Shown here: positions 12,013 to 23,984 of the stretch, piece after piece
Layout: the number at the start of each line of letters is the position of its first letter
Position numbering within the stretch: the stretch's first letter is position 1
Assembly: GCA_009760885.1 (NCBI GenBank)
Contig: CM019709.1
Location: 30,495,713-30,559,712 of the forward strand
Source: Achatina immaculata
Taxonomy: Eukaryota > Mollusca > Gastropoda > Stylommatophora > Achatinidae
Direction: 5' to 3'
Length of the DNA stretch: 64,000 nt
Notes under the pieces: generated by a model
Seen by the model: only the letters and a program-made list of their open reading frames with translations
Database searches by the model: none
What the model was told of the DNA's origin: nothing
Position numbers and translations under genes: made by a program

Positions 12013-12443
12013 ACAAAAATATAATTTGAAAAAAATAAGGAAACGCCACACTGTCACTGAGCAATGAAATCTAATGTAGAATAAAATAAAAAGCCAATAT
12101 AAACAGAAGGAAGAAAAAACAAAGTTAAAATTAATTTTTACAAACAGAGTTAAAACAAAATAGACGATAAAAATTATTTAGATCATCAAAATTATTTTCA
12201 CTTGCCATGGGAGGTTACACAAGGTACGCTTAGGCCAGCACAGCTCTATTTCACGATTGTCTCTCTTAGACCAATCTTTTGTTCCCCCTTCAATTTAGTG
12301 GAAATTTGCGACCTTCTTTGTATCCCAACCCATAGACAAGATAGGCTAATCATATCCCAACATTAGACAGTTCCTCATTGTATGTCATTTTTATACCAAC
12401 TTTGATTGAAATTCCTATGTGCGTTTCAGCGTGCTGTTGGAAC

Positions 12444-13090
12444 ATACATACATACATACATACATACATACAAACATACATACATACATACATACATATA
12501 TACATACATATGAACAAACATACATACGTACGTACATACATACGTACTTATGTACACACTTACGTCCGTATATACATTCGTACGGACATACGTACACACA
12601 TACACATATACACATACATACATACATACATACATACATACATACATTCATAGATACATACACAAATAATTACACACATGCAAACATAGATACACACGTA
12701 CACATCTACATATAGACATACACACATATATACATACACATATGCACACATACATACAGACATACATGCAAAGATACACACAAGCACACACATACACACA
12801 TACACAGACATACACACATAGACATATACACACATAGACGCACAGAAACACACATATTCATGCACACATACACATTTACACAAATAGACATATATACACT
12901 TATACGCATACATGCATACATACATACATACATACATATATAAATACATAAATACACATATACACATATACACACATACAAACACACATACAAACACATA
13001 GATAGATACATACACAAACACACACACACACAAGTACGCAAACATATACACGCATATATACATACACACAGATATATCTACATATGTAGA
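12444..13090. repeat. (ACAT)n-derived low-complexity tract
   Basis: Pure (CATA)n at the start, grading into degenerate cacata and tacaca words. It is mirrored by 13515-14205. Open frames rich in MYVC or THIH are translations of the repeat. Confidence 0.95.
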
Positions 13091-13095
13091 TATAA

Positions 13096-13361
13096 GTCTA
13101 GCATATAAAGTCTTATTTGTTGTGTCAGTGATCATCAATTCAGTTTTATTTGCATTAAGATGAAAGTTTTCCTTTTCACTGTTCTTACGAACTGACAAAA
13201 TTATTTTTTTTCCATTCCTTTTTTCAGTTGTGGACAGTAATACTGTTTCATCAACATCTCTGGTATTTCATAACCTCCAGTTTTTATGGCCCAGAAATAT
13301 TCTTTGTTTATATTATGTCTAGCATTCATCATTATATTTTCAGTATACAAGTTAAATAAGT
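13096..13361 (-). mobile_element. L-C fragment in the spacer of the inverted repeat
   Basis: The sequence matches the L-C copy around 22010-22230: the minus strand reads through the stretch following the RT catalytic region (NANKTELM-like, then toward the YADD side). It has many substitutions and no open frame. It lies between the two arms, so it marks the centre of the inverted repeat. Confidence 0.8.
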
Positions 13362-13368
13362 AAACCAA

Positions 13369-13371
<3 letters not shown>

Positions 13372-13443
<72 letters not shown>

Positions 13444-13505
13444 CATCCATCCATCCATCCATCCATCCATCCATCCATCCATCCTTCCATCCATTCATCC
13501 ATCCA
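13372..13505. repeat. (ATCT)n followed by (ATCC)n
   Basis: A run of about 18 ATCT units switches at ~13442 to ATCC units. Both are nearly perfect. Confidence 0.95.
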
Positions 13506-13514
13506 TCTATCCAT

Positions 13515-14158
13515 ATATATATATATGCATGTGTATATGTATGTAGGTATGTATGTATGCATAGGTGAGCATCTGTGTGTATATATCTACATATGTAGAT
13601 ATATTTATGTATCTATATATATATGTGTGTATGTATATATGTCTGTATATGTTTGTGTGTGTGTTTCTGTATGCATATGTGTGTGTATTTGTGTATGTGT
13701 GTATGTGGTCCGTATATGTGTATTTGGGCCTATGTATGTATGTAGGTATCTGTGTATGTTTTTGTATGTATCTATTAATGTGTGTATATGTGATTATGTG
13801 TTTGTATGTGTCTATTTGTGTGTGTGAATGTGTGTATGTGTGAATCTATGTGAGTATATATCTATGTGTGCATGTATGTCTGTATGAGTGTATGTATGTG
13901 TGCATGTGTGTATGTATGTGTGTATGTATATGTGTAGGTGTGTGTATGTATGTTTCCATGTGTGTAAGTATTTGTTTGTGTATCTATGTATGTATGTGTA
14001 TGTATGTATGTGTGTGTACGTAAGTATGTTCATACGTATGTATATATGGATGTAAGTATGTACATAAGTACGTATGTATGTACGTATACATGTTTGTTCA
14101 TATGTATGTATATATGTATGCATGTATGTATGTATGTATTATGTATGTATGTATTATG

Positions 14159-14205
<47 letters not shown>
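13515..14205. repeat. (GTAT)n-derived tract ending in (AT)n
   Basis: Mirror of 12444-13090, with degenerate gtat and tgtg words. The last part, 14162-14205, is a pure (AT)n run not present in the left arm, so it probably expanded after the duplication. Confidence 0.95.
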
Positions 14206-14208
<3 letters not shown>

Positions 14209-15215
14209 CCAACAGCACGCTGAAACGCATGTAGGAATTTCAATCAGACTTGGTATAAAAATGACATACAATCAGGAACTGTCTAATGTTAGGATAAGAC
14301 TAGCCTATCTTATCTATGGGTTAGGGTACAAAGAAGGTCACAAAATTTCCACTAAATTGAAGGGGAAACAAAAGATTGGTCTAAGAGAGATAATCGTGAA
14401 ATAGAGCTGTGGTGGCCTAAGAGTACCTTGAGTGACCTCCCATGGGAAGTGCAAATAATTTTGATGATTAAATAATTTTTATCGTCTATTTTGTTTTAAC
14501 TCTGTTTGTAAAAATTAATTTTAACTTTTTTTCCCTTCTGTTTATATTGGCTTTTTATTTTATTCTACATTAGATTTCATTTCTCAGTGACAGTGTGACG
14601 TTTTCTTATTTTCTTCAAATTAGATTTCCGTATCACGTAGAGAGAAGGGGGGGGGGGGGGGGAAGAGAAGGAGAACATGAGAGAGATAGGAAGAGAGGTA
14701 GAGAGAGAAATATAGTGAAAGAGATAGAGAGAGGGGGAGAGAGAGAAGGAGACATAGAGAGGGAGAGAGATATGGACAGGGAGTGATTTGAGATCGCCAT
14801 GTTTCTATCACGGACAACTTCATGTTGCTTGCACATGGGAGAGAAAGAGAGAGAGAGAGAGAGAGGGAGACAGTGGGGGAGAGAGAGGAAGAAGGAGAGG
14901 GAAAGAAGGAGAGAATGGTGGTGAAGCTGTAGCCTCTGTCTGAGAGGATCTCCATGAGGTAATCTTTGAAGTCACGACCAGACAAGTCCTGTCTCATGAT
15001 GGCATGGTGAAGAGCATAACCTTCGTAGACTGGTACAGTGTTAGTGACACCATCACCAGAATCAGTACCAGTTCTATGACCTGAAGCATATAAAGAATGC
15101 ATGAATGTCGACGTACATGGCTGGAGAGCTGAAAGTTTCAACATGATCTCTGTCATCTTTTCCATCTATCGATCTGTCTGTCAGTCTGTCTTTATTTCTG
15201 TCTGCCTGTGTGCCT
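14206..15215 (-). repeat. Right arm of large inverted repeat
   Basis: Reverse complement of 11446-12443, beginning at GTTCCAACAGCAC and ending where the outer (ATCC)n array begins. It contains the same blocks in the same order when read on the minus strand. Confidence 0.9.
14917..15162 (-). pseudogene. Actin fragment, right copy (inverted)
   Basis: Same actin stretch as 11495-11746, read on the minus strand: [43 protein letters not shown] and SDRGYSFTT. It shares the missing T after the QIM/EIM codons and the GTD shortening with the left copy. It also has its own changes: a short deletion before SLYASG and ALPH changed to ALHH. The shared lesions show the fragment was already broken before the inverted duplication. 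Confidence 0.9.
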
Positions 15216-15432
15216 ATCTCCATCCATCCATCCATACAGACGTTCATCCAGCCATCCATCCATTCATCCAGCCTTCCATTCACTCATTCATCTATCCATC
15301 AAACCATCTATTCATTCATCCTTCCACCCATCTTTCCAGCAATTCATCCATTCATCTATTCATCTATTCATTCATCTCTCCATCCATCCATCCATCTATT
15401 CGCCCATCCATTCGTCCGTCCATCATTCATCC
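15216..15432. repeat. (ATCC)n-rich array, outer right arm
   Basis: Degenerate catc, atcc and attc words, the mirror of the GGAT array at 10820-11445 but shorter. It abuts the L-D copy at ~15440. Confidence 0.9.
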
Positions 15433-15439
15433 ATCAGTT

Positions 15440-17560
15440 CAGATAGTGATCTCCTCTCACACCATCCCGTCAGACTGTCCAGTATCATTTCTCTTGTTCG
15501 TCCTCTTGATCTTCTTCCTTCTATTTTTCCTGTTATAATATTTTCAATGCCCCCTCTTCTCATTGCATGTCCTATGAAAGTACATTGTCTCTCTCTTATC
15601 TTTTTGACAAGGTTTTTTGTCTCTCCAGCTCTTCTCATACATTCTTCATTAGTTATTTTTGGTGTCCAGGGGATTCGCAACATTCTTCTAATAAACCACA
15701 TTTTTGTTGCTTCCAATGATTTTGTGCAGATTTGCCTATTGTCCAAGATTCACTTCTATATAACAAGACAGGTTCAATATAACATTTTAGGACTCGTTTT
15801 CTAACAGTCACTGATAAAGATGTGTTGCATAATATGTTTCTCATTCTCTGAAATGCAGTCTTTGCTTGGCCTATTCTGTTCCTAATTTCTGTTCTGCATT
15901 TCCCATCTGAAGTTATTACTGCTCCGAGGTATTTGAATTTCTGCACCTGCTTTAGAATAGTTCCGTTTAATTTTATACTGCATGTTGATGGATTCTGTTT
16001 CTTAGACATAGCCATAATCTCTGTTTTTTATGTTCAAATTAAGGCCTTCTTGTTCACTTGTTTCTGCGACTTTATCCAAGAGATTTTGCAGGTCTTGCTG
16101 GTTCTCAGCTATCAGTACCGTGTCTTCAGATACCGAAGGTTCATAATAATGTATCCTCCGACTTTTACACCTGGTTTGGTTTATAGAATTTTCTCGCTGT
16201 AAAGAGAGAAAAATAAAAGGTCTAGAGATAGTACACATCCCTGTCGGACCCCTTGTTTTATAGGTTATATTTTCCAGTTTTATTTTCAACTTCAGTAGAC
16301 GCTTACTGCTCCCAGTATAGATGTGTTACAATCCTCAGGTCTTTGGCGTCTATGTTTATATCTTCAAGCATTTTAATAATTTCTTAATGTAATCAATGAA
16401 GCATAAGTAAAGAGCTTTCTGTATTTCTAAAATTCTTTCTGTTAGTGTTTGCAAGGCATAAAAGACGTTGTGTATTCCCTTTCCTTCAATAAATCCAAAC
16501 TGTTCATCTGCTGTTTCGATTTTTAATTTTTTCCTTGTTTTTCTCATAGGAATTCTCAGAAGTTGATAATCGGATGGTCATCATAATCCTTTGCCCCTGG
16601 TTTCTTTGGTAGTGATATAAACATGGATTTAAGCAGGTCACTGGGCAATAACCACTGTTGTAAATGTCATTCAGTAACTTGGTTATTATTTTTATTCCTA
16701 TCTCCTCTAGCGCCTCTATTTGTTCTAGTGCTACACTATCAGGCCCAGTCGCTTTTCTTTTCTTCATATGTTTGATGGCATCTATAATTTCATCTTCAAG
16801 GATTGATGGTTCATCACAGTTTTCAGTATCTGGTGTTAATTCTGGTCTTTCTCCTCCATATAGCTCACCGATGTACTCTGTCCAACTGTCCACAATGTCT
16901 TCTTTTTCCATTAATATTTTACCTTCTTTTGATTTCAGCATGCTGTGGTATAATTTGTCTTCCTGCCTTAGGTTTACTAATTCGTTTGTGCATGTTTTTG
17001 CTGTCTTTATTTTGGCAGTCCTCTATTTGTCTGCGATGTTCATTTAACCACACATCCTTTGCTTCTCTGTATTTGCATCTTATTTAAAAAGAAACTTATT
17101 CTGCTATATTTTTCTTGGCTACTTTTATTACTTCTTCTCTTGTCCATCAGTCCCAGGATGTCGTCTGTCATCTATTTTCTCTTGGTTGGGGGGGGGGGGG
17201 GGGCGGGGCTTCTTTGGTTGTATTATCTCCTTAACAGTTTGGTGGATAGAATCTCTTAACAGTGCCCATTTATCTACACCATTTATCTTTGCTAGTACAT
17301 TGTATCTGTCTGTTATAATAAATCTGTATTGTTCTTGCAGTTCTTGGTCATTTCTAAGACGTTCAGTTTGATGTTTCTAACATTTCTGCATGCTTTCTTA
17401 GCTTTATTCTATTTTTGTTTGCACAGAGTGAGTCATGGTCACTATTGCAGTCAGCTTCTGGCATGGTCTTTGTTGTCATGACTTTGTATTTATTAAATAA
17501 TAAAGATGTTCCTACTTTTTTCCTAGTTTATACATTTTGTTGTCAGTAATGCATTCTGTG
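15440..17560 (-). mobile_element. L-D LINE copy, 3' tail lost, many frameshifts
   Basis: On the minus strand the order is: an endonuclease end with SDHDSLCANKN near 17430, a linker, RT (KATGPDS; EQFGFIEGKGIHN), then the C-terminal part ([58 protein letters not shown]). The frame changes at least five times. The part around the YADD motif is altered ([13 protein letters not shown] near 16110-16140). The copy stops before the (GAT)n tail seen in other L-D copies and joins the (ATCC)n array. There is a G run at 17188-17202. Confidence 0.85.
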
Positions 17561-19250
17561 ACGAGGTGGGGAAGACCTTGATAGTGACAGATGAAATTCT
17601 AGAAAGATGAAGGGAATATTGCAGGGGAATGTATGATACAACTAACAATGAAAGCAGAAATCAACTGTGTGAATTATTACTGGAGGAGAAAGATCCTGAA
17701 CCAACAATTGAAGATGATTTATGGGCAATAAAAAATTTGAAAAATGAAAGATCACCAGCATGTGATGAGATAACAACTGAACTTATTAAAGCAAGAGGAA
17801 AGGAATGCGCAACAATATGTCATGCACTGTGTAAAAAAATATGGCATTCAGATATTTTGCCAAAAGAATGGAAAAGAATTATATTCATACCACTGCTAAA
17901 AAAAAGGTACCTTGAAATTATTCACAAACTACAGAACCGTTGCCCTGATTAGTCATGCCAGTAAAATTCTGTTAAAAATCATAATGGGTAGACTTCGCAA
18001 GAAAACAGAAGACGTAGCCAATATGGCCCAAGCTGGTTTCAGGCAAGGAAGAGGATCAAGAGATCATATATTCAATATAATATTAATAATAGAGAAATGC
18101 AGAGAATTTAATGTGAGTCTATATTTATCCTTTATAGACTATTCAAAAGCATTTGATTGTGTGCAACACAAAAAACTTTTGGAAATAATGAAAAAAGGGA
18201 ATTCCAACACAGATGATACAATTAATATCACTGCTGTATCTAGCCCAACAGGTAGTAGTAAGACAAAATGGTGAAACAACAACTTAGTTTGACATAAAAC
18301 AAGGGGTCCATCAGGGGTGCATATTGCTGCCTTACTTATTTAATTTGTATACTGAAAATATAATAAGAATAATGAAGAGCAGAACCTCTATCTTAATGCA
18401 AAGAAAACTAAATTGATGACAACTGACAAAACAAACAAGAAAGCTGAAATATGTAATAGTGAGGAAAAATTCGAAGAAGTTTAGAGTTTAGAATATCTTT
18501 GATCGTTACTAACTAATAATGGAGATACAATGAGGGAAATTAAAATTAGGACATCTTTCGCACTTCAGAAAGTAAAACAACTAAAGAAACTGTGGAGAGG
18601 AACAGACAGAACTACAAAAATAAGATTTTTAAGGGCAGGCATCTTTCCCATCCCAATATATGCCTGTGAGATCTGGACACTTAACAAAACAGCTGAGAAA
18701 CTCATAAATACCTTTGAATGTAAATGCTGCAGAAGAGTTCTTCATATATACTATGGACACAAAAAAGAACAAATATATCCTTACTACAAGAACTATATAT
18801 TGAAGAAGGCTGTCTAGTAAAGAGGATTAAACAAAAAAACTGAAAATATTTTTGACACATTAAACGTCATAATAATCTTGCGAAATCCGTCTTGGAAGGG
18901 TTTTATATCTTATATCCTTCCCGTGCCGTTAAACGTCACCTAGGGCTCGCAAAGTAGTTCGCCAATTTTTCTTGTCTTCGGCGAGTCTTTCAACCTCGTC
19001 AAAGGATTTTATGCCTGTTAATTTGGCCTCTCTTAACAATGTCCTCTTCAGAGTTCCACGCTGTCAGCCTCGTTTTCTTCGGCCTGGTACATAATGGGAA
19101 AAAAAGAAAGAGAGGAAAACCAAGGCGAAGATGGCTGCAAGACATCGTTGATGATCTACAAATGAATACATCAGCAACAGGGCATCTTGCTCACAACCGG
19201 AGTGTTGTTAGTGAGGCAAAGTTCCGAAAGGGACATGCAAATGAATTTGT
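17561..19250 (+). mobile_element. L-C LINE copy, 5'-truncated, interrupted by L-B fragment
   Basis: Plus-strand reading: RNQLCELLLEEKDPEP, then RT motifs (SPACDEITTELIKA; QAGFRQGRGSRDH; SFIDYSKAFDCVQH), a broken GVHQGCILLP, and the C-terminal part (KVKQLKKLWRGTDRTTKIRF; YACEIWTLNKTAEK). After the L-B insert at 18901-19085 it resumes at KRKRGKPRRRWLQDIVDDLQ and ends near KFRKGHANE. The part that should hold the catalytic YADD (~18300-18400) is deleted or decayed. Several frame changes; not functional. Confidence 0.85.
18901..19085 (-). mobile_element. L-B 3' end fragment inserted in L-C
   Basis: The segment starts with tatatcttatatccttcccgtgc, the reverse complement of the L-B 3' tail, and reads on the minus strand into the L-B C-terminus. 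L-C sequence continues on both sides (gtcttggaaggg before, gtacataatgggaa after). No clean TSD longer than 3 bases is visible. Confidence 0.8.
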
Positions 19251-20014
19251 TAGATTATGTACATAGAGAATTCCACGTTAAATGTTGATCAATGATGAGT
19301 CCTAGAGATTTTTTTTCATGAACGTTGTCTATTGCCGTAGTCCCAGTACAAAGCTGTAGTGTAATTTTTTTTTCTTTTTTGCATCCTGTAGTTTCTGACT
19401 TGTTGTGATGAGCATGGGTTTTGTTGGTGTTTATCAACATACCATTTAATCAAACTGTTTATGCCATTTTGGAGCATTATCTGTAGATTATTGATGTCAT
19501 AGTCACTATTGTAAACAGTACAGTCCTCATCAAAAAGATCACATGAAGAGTGCTTTCAATGTATTGGTAAATCGTTAATATAGACAGCAAAGAGAAAAGG
19601 GCCAAGAATGGAACCTTGAGGAATACCAGTATCAACCAAAGAAGAGTCAGATATTTTGTTTCTAAAGCAAACTATTTGTTTTCTACCTGAGAGAAAAGAT
19701 GTAATACATTTTGTTAGGTCAGGGTGTAATCTATAGCCTTCCAGCTTTATTGTGCAAGAATTTCATGATCAGTCATATCGAAGGCTTTCTTAAAATCAAC
19801 AAAGACAGCACCACACAGTTTGTCATCATTTATATAGGACAGCCAGCTTTCTGTCATTTTAGTTAATGCTGTGTGGCAGGAGTGATTTGGTCTAAAACCT
19901 GACTGACTGTCTATTAATAGATTGTTTTCCTGCATGTGGAGCAGTGTTAACTTTTGTATATGTTTTTCCAAGAGGTTTAGATAATGATGACAGAATGGAT
20001 ATGGGTCTATAGTT

Positions 20015-20842
20015 TTAGAGGTCACTAGTCTGTCCAGATTTAAAAAGAGGAAAAACTTTGGCGAGTTTCAAAGCCTCAGGAAAATAATGTTTGTCAATGG
20101 ACAAATTGTATTTGTATGTTAGAGTGTCTGTGATAACTGGTGCAGCGTAGCGTAATATCTTGTTACTAAAGTCATTATATCCTGATGAGTTAGTGTTCTT
20201 TAAGGACCAGATGTAGTTATAAACCTCACCGACTGTGAGGAAAGGAATATTTAGTTGTTTTAGTTTTACACATTTACTGTCGCTGTAAGTTTTCAACACA
20301 CTCAGGTCGCAATTACGGGTCGGTAATGAAGATTTTAGAATACAAATTTCTTCCCTAAAATGTTCACTGAAGTTAGTGCAAGTATGTTCACCATTAAGTG
20401 TTTGTGGATCATATTGCTTTCTTTTATTTACAAGAGAATTAATCGCTTTCCAAATTGATTTACTATCAGTTTTGTCTTTCACTAAATTTCTGAAGAAATT
20501 TTTCTTTTCTTGCCTAATTAAATACTGCATGTTATTCCTAAGTGAATGATAGCTACTGAAATTTATGTTTTTGTGAGCTTCATCCCGTTTCCTCATGAGT
20601 TGCAAGATATCAAGAGTTATCCACTGTGATTTTGTTAAATGCTTTACTCTCATTTCTTTGATGGGGACATGCTTGTCAAAAATATTTCGAAATATCTCGA
20701 TCCAGTATTCGATAGCCTCATCTGGATTGGTCAGTTGGTAAACATATGCAAGAGGCGAAGCTTTTAGATCAGTTAAAAATAAATCTAAGTTAAAGTTGTT
20801 AAAGTTTCTATATTTGATGCTCGTATGTTTGTGTTTAGGCAT
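20015..20842 (-). pseudogene. L-E endonuclease-RT linker and RT start
   Basis: This is the longest uninterrupted L-E frame (275 codons). It covers the region between the endonuclease and RT domains (QWITLDILQLMRKRDEAHKN; FFRNLVKDKTDSKSIW) and the first RT motifs (SSGYNDFSNKIL; EALKLAKVFPLFKSG). It stops in QTSDL, where related elements continue with the NYRPIS motif; that part follows in another frame (SKTIDPYPF..., 19747-20025), so a frameshift separates them. No intact catalytic core remains. Confidence 0.8.
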
Positions 20843-21334
20843 TTTATACCCCTTATGCGCTCACGTACAGCAGATCGGGTAGTTATTACTCAGAGACACA
20901 TGAGGGACAGTACGTTCAGTAATGTGTCCTGGGTGAGCTGCATAAATATGATCTATTAGTGTTGATGATGATTCAGTTACCCTAGTAGGTTTGTTTACAA
21001 TTTGGTAGAAGTTGTAGGATGTTAAAATGTTCTTTCATGTGGGATTGGTCTGAGTGAAATCTATATCGCATTTGACGAGAAAAATTACGTCCTTGAATTT
21101 ATAGGTCAGTGTATATCCATCATGGTTGTAAAGTGATCATACCACTCGGCTGAAGCATTTGAATTTCGATATATAAAACTAAATAGAATTGGACTAAGAT
21201 TTGATATTTTAATTTCTAACGTGATACTTTCAACATCTGGTGTTTCAGGTCTTATCTTCTACAAAATGTAATTGTGCAGGAGATGTAAACAATTAAATTT
21301 GTATCTAGTTTCCTAGCTGGGTCGAGTGTGGTCA

Positions 21335-22924
21335 AGTGAAAACTTTCATTCCTTTGCATGTCCCTTGCGGAACTTTGCCTCCCAAACAGCACTCCTGTAG
21401 GCCTCTCGGTTGTGAGCAAGATGGCCTGCTGCTGCTGCATCCATTTCCAGATCATCAACGATGTCTTGCAGCCATCTTCGTTTCGGTCTTCCTCTCTTTC
21501 TTTTTCCCATTATGTATCCTTCCAATATGGTCTTCTCTAAATTATCATGACGTTTAATGTGGCCAAAATATTTAAGTTTTCTCTCTTTAATCCTCTTTAC
21601 TAGCCAGCCTTCTTCAATATTAAGCTCTTGCAGTATAGATATATTTGTTCTTTTTTGTGTCCACGATATTTGGAGAACTCTTCTATAGCATTTACATTCA
21701 AAGGCATTTATGTGCTTCTCAGCTGTTTTGTTAAGTGTCCAGGTCTCACAGGCATATGTTGCGATGGGAAAGATGCATGCCCTTAAAAATCTTATTTTTG
21801 TGGTTCTGTCTGCTCCTCTCCACAGATTCTTTATTAGTTTTACTTTCTGAAGAGCAATAGATGTCCTCCTTTTAATTTCCCTCATTGTATCTCCATTATT
21901 AGTTAGTAGTGATCCAAGATATTCAAAACTCTCCACTTCTTCCAGTTTTTCCTCATTGATACATATTTCAGTTGCCTTGTTTGTTTTGTCAGTTGTCATC
22001 ACTTTAGTTTTCTTTGCATTGAGATAGAGGTTCTGCTCTTCGCTGTTCTTGCGGACTGACATAATTAGTTTTCCATTCCTTCTTGTGTTGTGGACAGCAA
22101 TACTGTGTCATCAGCATATCTAATCTCTGGTATTTCATAACCTCCAACTGTTATGGCATCGTAATATTCTTTGTCTACATCTTCTCTAACATTCCTCATT
22201 ATATTTTCAGTATACAAGTTAAATAAGTAAGGTGACAATATGCACCCCTGACGGACCCCTTGTTTTATGTCAAACCAACTTGTTTTTCACCATTTATTCT
22301 TACTGCTGCTTGTTGGTCTAAATACAGCAGTGATGTTAATTGTATCAAATGTGTTGGAAATCCCATTTTTTCCATTATTTCCCAAAGTTTCTGGTGTTGT
22401 ACACAATCAAATGCCTTTGAGTAGTCTATAAAGGATAAATATAGATTCACATTAAACTCCCTGCATTTCTCTATTATTAATCTTAGATTGAATATATGAT
22501 CTCTTGATCCTCTTCCTTGCCTGAAGCCAGCTTGGACCATATTGACTTCTTCTTCTATTTTCTTTCGAAGTCTACCCATTATGATTTTTAACAGAATTTT
22601 ACTGGCATGACTAATCAGGGCAACAGTTCTGTAGTTGGTGCATAATTTCAGGTTACCCTTTTTTGGCAGTGGTATGAATACAGTTCTTTTCCATTCTTTT
22701 GGCCAAATACCTGAATGCCATATCTTTTTACATAGTGCATGATAGATTGTTGCACACTCCTTTCCTCCTGCTTTAATAAATTCAGCGGTTATCTCATCAC
22801 ATCCTGGTGATTTACCATTTTTCAGACTCTTTATTGCCCATAAAACTTCTTCCATTGTCGGCTCGGGTTCTTTCTCCTGCAATAATAATTCACACTGTTG
22901 ATTTCTGCTTCCATAGTGAAAACT
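21335..22924 (-). mobile_element. L-C copy nested in L-E, 10-bp TSD included
   Basis: AGTGAAAACT stands at 21335-21344 and again at 22915-22924, with L-E on both outer sides and L-C (21345-22914) between. The 3' end is at the low coordinate, after KFRKGHAKE and a short gaatg tail. RT motifs on the minus strand: KSPGCDEITAEFIKAGGK, NYRTVALISHASKIL, QAGFRQGRGSRDHIFN, SFIDYSKAFDCVQHQ. The YADD equivalent sits at ~22100-22120 in another frame. The C-terminal 238-codon frame (21346-22062) is uninterrupted. 5'-truncated: no endonuclease of its own. Confidence 0.9.
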
Positions 22925-23104
22925 ATATATCTGTATATCATCATCAGTAATATTTTTATGTAATCGACTTTCGGAAAAGTTAAAAATATGAAAATATTGA
23001 AATATATATTTAACTTCAGGCATTTTACCTAACAAGTGAGAAACATTTAAGTGGCCAATACGTAGGCTATCGTTTCGCAGCCACTCCTCTACTTTCTGTG
23101 TCAT
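22265..23104 (-). pseudogene. Chimeric ORF: L-E endonuclease start fused in frame to L-C RT
   Basis: The 279-codon frame begins with L-E endonuclease sequence (to DDIQIYSFHY). It crosses the 5' junction of the nested L-C at 22915-22924 and continues in frame into L-C (SRNQQCELLLQEKEPEPTM) through the RT motifs to GEKQVGLT. It exists only because of where the insertion fell. No evidence that it is expressed. Confidence 0.85.
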
Positions 23105-23465
23105 TTTATAACAAGTGACAGAGATAAAAGATAATAAGATTGCTTAGAAGTGAGATCCTGCACATAGTCGCAGAAAAAAAACAATATGTTAAGCTTAGTG
23201 AATAACAGCAAAAGTACAATATACAAGCTCAGATATAAAGTACTCGTACACTAGCGAATAACAAAACCTTCCAATTAGGGACTCTCAAACTCACAAAATT
23301 CAAGGGGTAAAAATGTCAGGAAAAATAATAAAATAACTGATCAGTCTCACTTATTCATGCAGCAATCAGACTAGTTCTTCAGGAACACAAGTTTAAGCTC
23401 AAAGATGAAGAAATAATGAGTCTAAATAAATATACAACACACACACTCACACACTCTCTCTTTGA
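23105..23465. other. Unassigned stretch upstream of L-E
   Basis: A+T-rich sequence with no open frame of interest and no repeat recognised inside the window, apart from a short CA run at 23430-23455. It may be the 5' untranslated part of L-E. Confidence 0.4.
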
Positions 23466-23984
23466 ACTTTAAGTGCCCAGGGCACATGGGGCTTCAGCAA
23501 GGGTTTTCCACAAATGCCTGTACTTTGCCTTTTCTCCCGCTCTTGCCCAGGTGAGCCCTCTATTGCTCAACATCCTTTCTATTGTTCTTCTCCATGACTC
23601 CTGTGGTCTACCATAACTTATGTTCCCTTGTAGTGTCCATCTTAATGCTATTATTGGTAGTGAGTTGTCATTCATTTGGAGCACATACCCCAACCATCGT
23701 CAGCGTCTTTCCTCAATAATTGCTGTCAGTGGCTTCATCTGCATTTCTGTCAACAAGATGTTATATCTTATGATGTTTGGCATCTATTTCTAATTCTTCG
23801 TAAACATTTAGCCTGGAAAGAATTCAACTTGTTTTCTATGGTTTTGGTGGTTTCCAGCATTCACTTCCATAGAGTAGTACGAGTATATTTAGAACATTAC
23901 TCTTAAATATCCTGATTTTCGTCTTCATGCTTAGTTTTTTTAGATTTCCATATTTGTGGAGATAACGTTATTACTTCCATAATT
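23466..23984 (-). mobile_element. LINE C-terminal fragment, separate family
   Basis: On the minus strand the sequence reads KIRIFKSNV and LYGSECWK in a broken frame, then YVLQMNDNSLPIIALRW, GRPQESWRRTIERML and GLTWARAGEKAKYRHLWK, ending CALGT. This order (KSNV, YGSE.W, RRGRP, TWRRT, DR..W) is the usual C-terminus of LINE pol proteins. It differs from L-A to L-E, so I count it as another family. RT is absent (5'-truncated). Confidence 0.75.

Larger units (their letters stand above)
11446..12443 (+). repeat. Left arm of large inverted repeat
   Basis: This arm matches the reverse complement of 14206-15215 across the whole unit: a cagacaaaaataaagacag start, an actin fragment, a TC-rich run, a unique AT-rich stretch (12030-12430), and the inner edge GTGCTGTTGGAAC. 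Tetranucleotide arrays extend both arms on either side. Visible differences are small indels and substitutions; I could not measure identity. Confidence 0.9.
19260..23104 (-). mobile_element. L-E: CR1/L2-like LINE, split by a nested L-C
   Basis: Reading on the minus strand, the endonuclease start (LRIGHLNVSHLLGKMPEV; FSESRLHKNITDDDIQI) is at 23104-22925. The L-C insert follows at 22914-21345. L-E then resumes at 21334 with decayed endonuclease: NKPTRV then SSSTLIDHIYAAHPGH near 20930-21000. From 20842 an open frame has HLTKSQWITLDILQLMRKRDEAH (shown in parts), an RT start (LKLAKVFPLFKSG), and after a frameshift at ~20020 SQSGFRPNHSCHTALTKM and VDFKKAFDM. It then decays; the RT catalytic core is not intact. 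The last recognisable part, KKSLGLIIDQHLTW, lies near 19300. The CR1/L2 label rests on these motifs. Confidence 0.8.

Noticed and set aside
12350..14230. Open frames rich in MYVC, THIH or YIYI, up to 212 codons
   Set aside because: Translations of ACAT, GTAT and AT arrays; the 212-codon frame also runs into an L-C fragment.
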